A DNA stretch of 64,000 nucleotides, taken from positions 35,669,631-35,733,630 of the forward strand of contig CM050652.1 of NCBI GenBank assembly GCA_027574665.1. Reading direction: 5' to 3'. Below, one piece after another: positions 1 through 11,900 of the stretch. The notes beneath the pieces were generated by a model that saw only the letters and a list, made by a program, of their open reading frames with translations, did no database searches and was not told where the DNA came from. The position numbers and the translations under genes are program-made. This stretch comes from Rhynochetos jubatus. Lineage: Eukaryota; Chordata; Aves; Eurypygiformes; Rhynochetidae. Positions within the stretch are counted from its first letter, which is position 1. Each line of letters begins with the position of its first letter.

Positions 1-2884
1 TTTCCTCCAAAGGCTCACAGAACATATATTTGGAAAAATAAAGTGAGTGTTCATTATTTGGAAGCCCAGCAAAATGCATGATTGTCTGCTGGAGGGAGAA
101 GGATAAAAGACAACAGAATCTGTTGCCTAATGGGTGTTGGAAAGAAATAAGGAAAGAACTGTATGAAAGGAAATCCAAAGCAAAACTTCTCAGCAGGGTC
201 ACCTGAGTGATAAATTGCCATCAAGCTGAGGCATGCCTGGACAGTTCTGTTTGAATGACCCACCAGCTGTAACCCCAAGCAGTTAATCTCTGTTGCTCAC
301 AGTGGTTTTACACATAATTGTTGCATCATCATAGCATAGCATGTACAAGTAAAACCCCAAAGTATACATCCACATTCAAAGCTGATAGTTGGAGAAAAAG
401 CCATCATTCATATGGGTTAAAAAGTTCAAGTACCCCCTTCTGTTGAGGCATGTTCTGCATTACAATGCACATACCTGGGAAAGAGAACCAGGATTCTGTA
501 CATTTCTTGAATTGATATGGTTGAAAGGGTAAAATTACAGTGGAATTAAGATCATTATTACTGTAGCTAGTATAGAAATGAATTTGTAAGAAGTGAACTG
601 CTCCCCTGCTCCACTCAAGCTGCCTTTTCTGGCAGCTTTAATGTCGGCAACACGGCAGACAAATGATACAGGGTGCTGTATTAAGTAATGCAGAAGCGAA
701 TGGGGAAAGAGGGAGAGGATTGTCTCAGCTGCAAGTTTTTCTTTGGCACCCTCTCTTGCTTTTATTCCAACCTGTACAGTGTAAGGATGTAGGCTGAATA
801 AATCCAGATTCCAGTCTTGTGTCCACAATGTTGCTAGCATTTGGCTTCTGTTCCAGTTCATCCCCTACCTACTACAGTCTGTTGCTGTTTATGGACACAG
901 CAGATACATATTCGTGATCTGCACAAGGGAGATAGATGAAGTGCTCTGTGCTGAGTCTGCATCTACACATTTGAAAAAGTAAATGAGAAATATTCAAATG
1001 AAATTGATACTAAACATAGCAAGCACGCTGATACTCATTAATTCTGACCCAAGGCTCATCTATTGAATGAACAAATCAACAAAGCAAAGGGAAGTGCAAG
1101 AAAGAGAATAAGCAGTTGTAAAAGAAATTGCCCCTGTGTCCCAGATAGTTTTTGCCCTAATCTGTTGTATATCAGAGAAGTGTTTAAAATCCCCTAGACT
1201 AGGGATTTATAACATCTTTTGTTTTACTAGCATTTATTATTGGGATTCTTAGTCTCAATGAACTTTCCTTGGTTACAGGAGTAGGGAGACTTCCCTGGCT
1301 TACCCTTTTTCTGCCATAGGTTATTTTACATACTCCTTTTTCATCCCTTTTTCACCTCTCTAAAAGAGATGCCAACAGTCTTTACATACCTTATTAATGC
1401 CAGGGATTTTTCCCAGACGTTACTCTTTGTGCCACCTTCTGCGGATCCACCCTCTTCTGGTACTAAAAAATACATTTTCAGATTAGGGTTTTCAGTGCTG
1501 TTCAGTATTTCAGGCGCACCCGGAAACTGCAAAACATAATGTTATGTTTTGCATATCACTGTTTTTCACCCTTTCTGCAATCTGACAAGCTTTTTTGGTG
1601 TCACTTTCTAACTGAGCGGTGTACTTAGACCTAGCCCAAGTGATGCGCAGAATGATTTTCAGAGTCAGTATAATTATCTGTTGTTCTATTACCTGCATAA
1701 GCGTTTAATGAGTTTTTCTCTAATATCTTACTTGAACCTATCAATACTGAATTTCATTTGCCATTTTGTGTCTTGTTCCTTAACGTGCTTAAAGCCCTCT
1801 GAAAGGCTTCACAGTTTTGTCAAGACTTGATGCAAATGTATTTCAGTCATCGGCACAATACTCTGCCTCCTTAGCTGCTGTGGTCTCCCCAAGACATTAA
1901 TAAATGTATTATGTATTACGTAAATGGTCCTAATGGGAAGGCTTGAGTAAATGACCATTACACATTTGTCATGATGAAAAAAGACCATTTAATTCCACTC
2001 GATTTCCCTTTTCTTCATTCGTTTTTGATCAATGAGAATATTTTGCCACTCAATCCATGGCTGTTTAGTTGTTTTAGTCGCCTCTTGTAAAGTAACTTAT
2101 CAGAGGCCTTTGAAAGTCTAAGTAAATTAATTCAACTGCTTCTCCTTTATGCAGTATTTTACAGACATGTTCAAAGAATTCTGAGAAATTAATAAGGCAC
2201 AATCTCCCTTTGGGAAAATTAGACTGATTGGAACTTATCATACCATGACCTTCCTACTGTTTTCATTATTTTGCTTTTCATTATCATGAGTTGACACGAT
2301 GCACAACTTACTGGTCTGTTGTTCTGCAAAGGTTTATACGGGAACCTTTCCAGAATATGGTATTTGCTTCTCTTCTGCAGTTCACTGTAGTGTTTCCCAG
2401 TGGTAGCGTTGTAATTTTTTCCTGCAATACACAGACAAAAGAGAGGAAAGCATCTTTCAATAGCACGCCATTGGTGTCTACTGCTCCATATTTTCAGCAC
2501 CAAACAGGTTTAGGCACAAGGGGAGGTGTAACCTAATCTTGGCACAGCTCTATTTCCATACTGATTTAGTCACTAAAACACATGAGCACAAACGATAGAC
2601 TTTGTTTGGAGTTTTACTTCAAATTATTTATAATATCAAGTGACTCTCTAATCTGTGGGCAGACTTCTTAAAAGTTGTTCCATAACACGGGTTGTGTTGG
2701 TATTTTAAATGTAACTGTGGAGATGGTAGATAACTGCACTGCCCTGTTTGTTGTATAATTGTATATCTTTTGCTGGCAACATGAAAATTAAGGTTAAAAG
2801 TAATTTGCCAAGCATAACTTAGATGCAAAAAAAATCTAGCAAAAACCTACAAATGATTGTTTTCTGTTTATTGAACTTTTCTAG
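1..2884 (+). other. SRGAP1: SRGAP1 intron (partial, upstream of the microexon)
   Basis: No coding exon was recognised. The exon expected just before the microexon should end in the F-BAR C-terminal linker with one base of a split Gly codon, and I do not find it here. The right part carries an ancient LINE remnant (about 1730-2415). The intron ends in a good polypyrimidine stretch and TTTTCTAG at 2877-2884. The remainder is AT-rich unique sequence. Confidence 0.7.
1730..2415 (-). repeat. Ancient CR1/L3-type LINE remnant (antisense)
   Basis: Several phrases in order match the antisense of the reverse-transcriptase region of old vertebrate CR1/L3 LINEs: about 1734-1810 (CATTTGCCATTTTG, AAAGCCCTCTGAAAGG), about 2040-2130 (CAATCCATGGCTG, then ATCAGAGGCCTTTGAAAGTC), about 2170-2250 (TTCAAAGAATTCTGAGAAAT, CATACCATGACC) and about 2300-2330 (AACTTACTGGTCTGT). 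No long frame survives. Recognition is from memory of the consensus, and the ends are approximate. Confidence 0.62.
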
Positions 2885-2912
2885 GTCACAGGGCTGAATA
2901 CATGACAACAAG
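2885..2912 (+). CDS. SRGAP1: SRGAP1 28-nt microexon
   Basis: Preceded by TTTTCTAG and followed by the strong donor GTAAGA. Two bases complete a Gly codon, eight full codons read HRAEYMTT, and two bases open an Arg codon that is finished by the first base of the next exon. The joined peptide [20 protein letters not shown] matches the linker of the SRGAP family (SRGAP3 has a similar GERAECGTTRPPCLPPKPQK). At 28 nt it is not a multiple of three, so skipping would shift the frame; I infer that it is constitutive. Confidence 0.9.
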
Positions 2913-5900
2913 GTAAGATATTTTTCTTTGACTTGATTTAGAGTTACAAATGTAGTAAAATCTTAGAAATTACAAGTTTCAGAACAAGTTTGTAAGGATA
3001 TATGACATCGTTGTTGTTGCTGCTGTTACATAAATTGCATACAGGCCCTGTGTGTTTCAAAATTCAGCATTTCTGTTTCTGTGTGCTGATGGGTAACGGA
3101 CCAGACTGTTCCTTGTTCTTGTGATCTGCTTAGGCCAGTGTCAGGGCAGGCACAAGCTGGGAGATCCTTAAAAATATTTGTGAATCACACATCAAATTTG
3201 GAAGTTGCAGGGGCTTCTTGGTGCTAGAGAAGAAATATTTTTGAGTTGCTAGAGATACTTGGCCTCTTATGGTTTGTAATTCACTTGGTCAGGATACACA
3301 GTTCAGAAGAACCTGATACAGAGATGAATTTAGGGGATAGGCTACATCTTTGCTAACCTAGCTCTGTAGAGGAATACCTGCTCCCCTCCAGCATCCATGG
3401 GTTTGATACTTAAATGGGTCTATATATGCACAGAAGGGGTGCAGTGTTAGATTCTTCTGCTTTGTGCAGCACATACTTTTTTAGTTGTGGAATGCCACAC
3501 CTGCCACGCTGCCTCCAGACATAAGCACAGAGGAGTGTTGCAGCCCCCAGGGTATCAGACTGTGGGGGTCAATGGCAACTGTTTGGATTTGCAGCTGCCA
3601 ATCTTATGTATAACTGTAATGGTAACCACCAGGACAGCAGGAACGTCCAGCCCAGCTTTCCTTGTCTCACTCTCCCCTTCCCTTTCCATGCAATACATCC
3701 TTGCTCAATGCCTTCTCTTTCTCCTTTTTGCTTCCTGGACAGGAATGGCCTTGCCACCACCCCTCATCTTTGAATTTAAAAAAATACAAAAAGGTCTTGC
3801 CCTCTAGCTAAGAAGTTTGGATCCGGCTCTGGCTCTGCCTTTGCTGGACCGCTTGGTTTTGTATCGTTTCTTCTGCCTGACCCCCCATATTCTTGGGGAC
3901 ATCTCTACAGACTTCAGACCAGCATTTTCTCCCACCACTTCATGGTCCATTTTAGCTCTATAAAGTTGCTAAACAATAACAAATTGGAGCATTTTTCCCA
4001 ATTGCTGACATTAGTGAAGTGGGGGGAGCAGCTTGAAGCCTTCTTATGTCCTATCTTCCTGCAGCTGGTCACCTAGGGGGAGAAGTGGGGTCTGGCCATC
4101 CCTTCCTCAGCACCAGTTCTCCAGCTGGGACCTGCCTGTTGCCCCAAGGTTCAGTTAAGGTTCTGGACTCTAAGACATGCAAATGGAAATGTTCCTCAAG
4201 GTCAAAGTTAAATTGTAGAAGGGAAGAGGAAATATTTAAAGATTAGTTTAATTTAGGAGGTAGTACCCAAACAGATAACGTTCTGTGCAGTATTGTTCCT
4301 CACTGTTTCCCCCGAAACATTTGATTTTTTGCTAATTCCTGACAAAAAAACAACAGAAACTTTGGACTGCTGGTGCAGGGCAACTAGGGAAGCTGTTGGC
4401 ATACAGAGTGCCATGACATTCACAAAATAAATTGTGGCCTAGAGAACAATATTTATTTCCTGTAATCTCTTTCAGTTGTAGTCATCACGTGTGTAACACA
4501 CTAGGTAAACCTTTCGCAGACCAAAGTTTTGGTGTTCTTCCTTTTCTTTGTGTTATGCTGCTTTTGATTATTTGTTTCAAGTTCATTATATTCTTTTAAT
4601 TCCTTTATCTAATTTGCAAGGTGTGTCTTTTCTTGTGTGAAGATGTGAATGGTTGAATGCGAAGGCTAAAGCTGTTTAACATTCCTGGCTTTAGTTGAAA
4701 ATGCAGACAGTTTGGTTTTGAAGCATCTTAGGAGTGTGCTGAGCAGCTTTAATTTGCATTTGAAGCTTCTCCAACACGAAGCAACTTTTCTGCTTGGTAA
4801 GAGGTGCTTTGAGTGTTCTGCCATGGCTGGCAGGATGAATTCCAGTGGTTGCTGCACATTTCATGCATGACCGCAACAAAAGAGGCCATTCCGACTGTGC
4901 AGTGTTTGGAATAAATGTATATGGTAAAACTGCAAAGTAGGGATTCGTAAAGAATGTCAATATTTATCCATAGGTAATGTATTTTTAATGGGGGAGTTCT
5001 CCACTCTTTAATCACTGTTACACTTAAAATTTGATGGAAAGTCTTTATTTGCTAAGTACTGTGTTTGTTTCTACCTTTACAATGTTCTGTTGTTTTGCCG
5101 TGAGCTTACAGACGTTTCATTTTATTGTGTGACTTAATTCTACCTTGCTCAGTAATCATATTCCCTTCTCTCAGGCCTCCAAATCTTCCCCCTAAGCCCC
5201 AGAAACACAGGAAGCCCAGACCCCGATCACAGTATAGTGCTAAGTTGTTTAATGGTGATTTGGAGTCATTCATCAAGGTACTGGCACCAGCCACCCCGGT
5301 GGCTGATCTCAACACTTCTTACTATAATGGTCACCACCTCGCGTGAGCTGAGGCAGATCATTATGTTTAAGTCTGTCCTGGGGCTCTTTTCTTTCCCGGT
5401 TGATCAATATAATACTTCCTGAAGTCAGAGGGAAAGAGGGGGATTAATTTCTCACGTTAGCCTCCCTACGATTTTGTTAATCAAGTAGGGATAGTATTGG
5501 CAGCCTGGTTTTATTAGGAAACTTAGCATCATGTAGAAGGTAGGATGTAGTGGTGCATCCCACGACTTAGCTCAATTTCCTGCTTGCCATTTTCATTACA
5601 TTCAGCATTCAAAGTCTGTGGAGAAGCCGCGTTACCCTGGGTTTGATATCCAGCTTTTGATTTCCTATGACTTTAGGAATTTATTATATTGTGTGAAATT
5701 GTGATCACCGCTATTCTGGATCTTGTATCTTTGCTGTATTTACTATCTTCTTTCTCCTACTTTTATTTCTAATAATGCTTCTAGCCGAGGCCGAAGGAAC
5801 TCTCACACGAGACATCAGGTATAGTTCTGGTGACAAGAGAACCATCTCTGCCTCGCTCTCGGGTTGCGTTCACGCCTGGCTCAAAATTAGTTCTCTCAGA

Positions 5901-8900
5901 GACCTGAAGGGAGATGTTTGCATTAAGAAATGAGTGTGTGAATACAGGAGGCAAAACTGAATTAGAGCACATCTCTGGAGTGATTGTAGTTTTAAATGAT
6001 GGATATTTCTTTATTCATTAATGAGCATCACAGACAATTAGTGCTTCTGGACACTAGCTGACAGAGCGAAGGGAAAGAAACCTTCAAAAAATATGTAACA
6101 ATGTTTATAACAACCTTTGTGAACACAGTGAATGAAACTCCTGACTGCAAGCTCCATGAACTGAGTTTGAATGTTACAGGGATTTTATCTTCCTGGGCAA
6201 CATAGCTAGCAGCAAACGTTTTGCAGAACAAACTCCCTGCTCAGTGGCACCATACCAGTTGAGCTGGCTTTGAATCAAGCTTGGAGCCACCCTCATACAA
6301 CTATAGGGAAAACTATTCTTACTATGCAGGTGGTACTGTGAGATGCAAAGACTTTCAGGAAATTGTCACATGATGCAAGAGATTAATATCCTGAGCAGTT
6401 TCTCACTCAAGGATGAAAGTAAGCAAAGAAGCAGCAACTACCACAACAAAAAGTCCCTGGATTAGGGAAGCACAGAGCACATCAGGAGAAACAGTACCCT
6501 GTCATCTTCCCTCACAGAAAAGAGGGTTATGCTACATGGCAGTGTGGGTGACCGGGCTGACTTGCAAGTGGAGAGTCCTGCATAGTTAGTCTCTCTAAAG
6601 GAAACGGGAAAAGAAAGCTGGTAGCCTTATGACTAGTCTGGGAGCTAACCTAGGAAAGCATCCCTGCACAAAGATCATGTCATTCCTGATAGGGATGAGT
6701 CATTTTCACAGGCACAAAAGGATTGCAGCTAGTGAAATGCAGTATTGCACCAAATTGCTTTTTGTTACATTTTTGCATCATAAGAGATGATAATTAGTCC
6801 CAAATATGCATTCAATGACTACACACATCAGCTTAAATTCACAGCAGCAGTAGGGTCACTGTTCTTGACATTTCACCAGTACAGATTGTTACTTCAAATT
6901 ATTTTCCTGTCATTAGACCTAAAATCCAAGCTGTTAGTTTAGGTTATTCAGGGAGTTCCTTAATTACAAAGTTGTGCGTGGTTGTGAACAGATTCTCCAA
7001 AACCAGGTGTGAAAGTAATTTATTTTTTTGTAATTTCTTATTGCAAACACTTTCTTTTCCAAGGCTTTACGTTCTTTGCATGAACCAGCCTACTAACATG
7101 AGATACGGGTGGGTGCATGTTGTGCATGTTTTCTAATACTCCGCTTTTTTGGACAGCCGGCCTGCTCAGTGTTGGTCAAGATGACAGCATTCCTGGGTTT
7201 AGCAACTGATCTGTTCCATGGGTGTTGTGTTTTGGTTTTTTTATTCAGCTGTTACTGAATCATAACACAACTCAAACAGAAATTGCTCATCCAGACATTA
7301 TTGGTTCTTGGCTAGCCGGTCTTTGCTACATTTTAAATTAAAACAAGCCGCAATTTAAATAGCATAATTAGTGGTGCCCCACTAAAACAGCATGGAGTGC
7401 ACAAAAGTTCAGGTGTTAGGTTATCTCAGGAAGCGCATAGTTTCATTGCTTCACTGCAGGTTATTTTTCAAACTTTCTTTAGTAGTTGATGTTTCTTTTA
7501 CTTGGGCTTAATTCATAAACTTCCAATTAGTGTAATTTAGCATGAAAATGAAGGACTAGTTTGTATGAGGAAATGTGTATTCTGAGTTACAGGGTGCTTT
7601 TGACTTCATGGGTTTATAATACAGACAGGTTTTATATAAAACTTTCAAGTGAGTTAGTCAATTCTCTGAGTGCTTACATATTTGAAATTCATTTGGAAAG
7701 AAAAATTATAGCTTCCAAGACAAGAATTTCAAAGGTACCTATTATTTATGAAACAGTAATTTCTCCAATGTAAGCACCAACTTTTCTAAATAATTTTTAA
7801 TCATATGATTTGTGTCTTTAATAGATATTTGATGACGTGTAGTCATTAATGTGCTTGGAGTAAAACATCCATTTTTTAAACTGCCAAAACACACAGATGA
7901 AAGACTTTGACGGTTCTGTTGGAAAATCAGCAGTTTAAAAGAAAAAGATAAATGAGTCCCTGAAACTTAGTGTGCAGTCATCTTCTCCCCCTCCCATCAC
8001 AAGCATTTTTTTCTCCTTTACTAAAACACCTCTGGCTGAAGATGCAGCTATAGACCTGCTGCTGTGTCATGTCTGAGACTGGAGGCTTTGATTCCTGAAC
8101 TCTGCCAGTTGCAAGTGGGGAGGTGTAGGCTGTGACCTCCCTTTCCCAACACCTTTGTGCCTACAGAAGAGGCAGCCGAACCTCATGCTCAGCTCAAAGT
8201 GGCTTCAGTTCACCACCCAGTGTGATACTAGCCAGTTAGAGCAGCCTGAAACAGCATGCTAGGCCGTCATCTGCCCTGGGTTAGGACACGCAAATCAGCA
8301 GAGCACATAGGAGTGCCGGGAGGGAGGCACCTGGTACCCCAAGCAATGTTATTTGGTGACTCTTCTCCAAGAACATTTCTGATAGTCCAGCAGGTACAGA
8401 AAAGGTCTTGTTGACTGTTTGTGGTCAACATTTTTTGCCCCCTTCCCCACCCCCCACAAAAAAATCACCTCAAGGATTTAGGTCCTGTGTAATTAGGTCC
8501 ATGTAGGTTTTTTTGCACCAGGAAAAGAAAGGTAAGTTAAATGGATGTAGAGGGATCATCTTCATCATGAATTATTATTCCTAATAATAAACTTTTTAAA
8601 AGACAAATTCACTGCTTTAACTCATTTTGCTGCAAAAATCTAAAACACATGCATGAACTTAGATGTCACATACAGTGTTAGCCAGATACAGTGGCAGAGG
8701 TAGAGAATGAGGCCTCTGAATTTACCGATTCAATGACTTTGATGAAGAACCATGGTCCTGTCTCTTCACCTGTTCCTTTCCCTCCCTCCCTAAATGGGAA
8801 GAGAACTCTGTTAGAAATTATATTTTTTCTTACGTGTTTTTTTGCCAGCACTGTATGTCCATCTGGATTGACCAAGAAAATGCATTTTCACATTCTGTCC

Positions 8901-11900
8901 AGAGTAGGGAAGCTTCCTCTTTCTGATCTGCAATTCACTCTTTCTGCTCTTGTTTTTCCAGGATTCAGGACAAGTCATCCCTCTCATCGTGGAAAGCTGT
9001 ATCAGATTTATCAATTTATATGGTAAGCTCTATGTCAGTTCATTACTGCCCTGACGTTTTTTGTGTATCTTTTGCATAATGCATTTACCACTACAGCTTT
9101 GGGTTTTTTGGTTTTTGGTGGTTTTGGCTGGGTTTTTTGGGTTTTTTTATAGAGATTAAAACCCGTTTAAAAAACTAGATTCATTTCTCACCACTGTCTC
9201 CCATCTTTGCTGCAGGTCTTCAGCATCAGGGAATTTTTAGAGTGTCTGGTTCCCAGGTGGAAGTCAATGATATTAAAAATTCATTTGAGAGAGGTAATTG
9301 CATTTTCATTTATTTGAGCACCTTAGTATCTGACATTTAAAAATCTTTTCAGTTTGTAATGCACTTTGTGTACTGCACCTAAAACTTTGCAGCATCATCT
9401 ACTTAAAGATGAAGCATAATTATGACACATATCTATTTTTCCCTTGTTATGACCTAGGATGTTGAGGTTGGTTTTCATTTTGTTTAGACAAGGCATATGA
9501 CGCTTGAATCAACTGTAAAGTTTAGTCTTTTGTTAATGATAAACTGCAAATAATAGTTTGTCTCTATTTTATTTTAAAGACCCTCAGAAAGGGAAGAGCA
9601 TGGGTTTTAATTAGATTCAAGAGACTACTTAATGCAATTTGAGAACCTTGTTACTTGATCTTCTGGAGTAGCAGTGCTCAACTTTCTGGTCCCTCTGCCA
9701 AAGTGGCATCATGATCAATGACAATACGGGCTGTGAAAGGGTCACTCCATTTTCAACCACTGTTTTCATTTCCGAAAGAAACTTCAGCCCCAGAGGAGGA
9801 ATTATGGGGAAAATACCAGGAAATGAAAACAGCTTTTTAAGCATGAGTGCCTTGCAACATCCAGCCTAGTATTGCTCTGCCAGGGGATCCAGGATCCAGC
9901 AATCCCCTAATTATCCTAAAACAATACTGCTGACAATTTTCACTTTAAAGCTTACATTCTCTTTTCTTAGGTCTTAAGACTGTTTTTAAAACTGTTTTTT
10001 TAATTTTCATAAAAACCTTTTGCAATTCATCTGCTAATGAGAAAACCCTTGGAGCAATAAGTCTTGTGACTAAAAGCATGAAAAAATAGGCACAGTATTT
10101 TTCTCCCCAGGATTAGTTATATATCTTGTTAAACCTGATCTTGTCTGACAAGATACGTGAAGCAGCTGTTTTTACATGCTGAGCGAAGCCTTATCCTCCT
10201 ATTCTTCAACTTTTAAATCTGCCGTATTGTTAACTGCTTCTCCTAGATAGTGTTATTCTGGAAGATACATACATTTTAAAGTGTTTCAAAATAAAGATTA
10301 AGTCTTTAAAAACACATGTAGTTCAGTCATGGCTGAGGTTTTAGATTTTCAGTTCCTATCCAGTGTTTTCACAAAATGGTTCACATATTCCTGAATGTTT
10401 TAATTTTTCAGAATGAAGACAGATTTCCCAGAGAGTTATCTCACTCGATTTGCTTTATGTAAGCTCCCAAATAATAGTCTGAGAAACCCTATTCAATTAA
10501 GAACATTTGGCTTCTTTATTTTGCTAACTGTAAATCACAACATGTTCCACAAATGCCTAGTTGGAAGTTCAGGACGTAAGAGATCGCTAGGTTATGTAAT
10601 TTAAAGGAAGCTTTATTTAGGCTGCTGGTTTTAGTTTAATCATAGCCTGGGATTCCTAAATCAATGTGTATTATCTTACTTGAATGCTTGCATTGCCACC
10701 TCCCACACGCTAAAAACAAAAAACCCCAAAATTGTCACTCACTTACAAAAATGTTGCATGCAAGAATGTTCCTGCATGTGTGTTTCATTCATTTTATTTA
10801 CTTTTGAAGGTGAAAATCCTTTGGCAGATGACCAAAGTAACCATGACATTAACTCAGTTGCTGGAGTACTGAAGCTCTATTTCCGAGGGCTGGAAAATCC
10901 TGTCTTTCCTAAGGAAAGATTTAATGATCTTATTTCTTGTATCAGTAAGTAGAAATCTCTATTTCTTTCGCAACAGAATTTTACTTTCATATATACAGTA
11001 GCAGCCTGAAAAAAAGAGCTAATTTCACAGATTTTTCTGAGACAATTTGTTTGCCATCTGTAACAGTCTGGGTCACTTATTAGTCATACCCGCAGCTGTG
11101 GTTGTTCCCTTTTTTCCAGTGGGATTAATGTACAGTACAACTCTTTGTTTAATAGGGCAGGAAGAACATCTTTTGGTATACAAGAGGTAGTTAAATTTAA
11201 ACACATTATTATTTTCCTGCATGCACTGGGTCAGACAGAAGGGGATGAAGTCATGACCGTGCAAACAGAGTACGCTACTTTCCGCAAAGGTTTTCATGCC
11301 CCACAGCTTGGAGTCAGCACTGGTGAATAAGTAACTAACTGCTCGACATTGTGTGGTTCTGGACCTTTATTGTGCTCAGCCTAAAACCTCCTCCCGATCC
11401 AACCGACAGGATTGTGCAGGGAGAGGAGCAGCTGAGTGTTGCCTGCAGAAGAGCCTGGTCTGCCTTCCAGCACACAGGTTGCAATGGGATGCCTTGGAGG
11501 AACGTTGCGTGGGTCTGTGCACTGCTGGTGTCTGTAGCCAGACACAGAGAGGTTGTAGTAATTTAGGAAGTACTCAGTTGATGAGTGAATTGCTCTGGCA
11601 TGCACAAAACGTCTTCGAGTTCACAGATTCCTGCAGATGTTGAGGAGGGGTGAGTCCAAGCCGGCCATCAGTAGGCTTCCTGTTCCCTGTGGGTCCATTA
11701 GAAGTGGTCAGAGGTGCTAGCTTTGGGGAAGAATTTCCTCCTTTTAACATTTCCTTTATAACTTACCTGCTTCAGCCAAATGGAGGAAGAGGCATTTTCG
11801 CAGGTAATGAGGGCCTGCCCTTTGGGATATTAATTAAGGCAGGCTCTCTCCAAACTGTGTAATTTTGGCAAAGGGGTGTCAGCCCAGCTTGCAGGACCAC

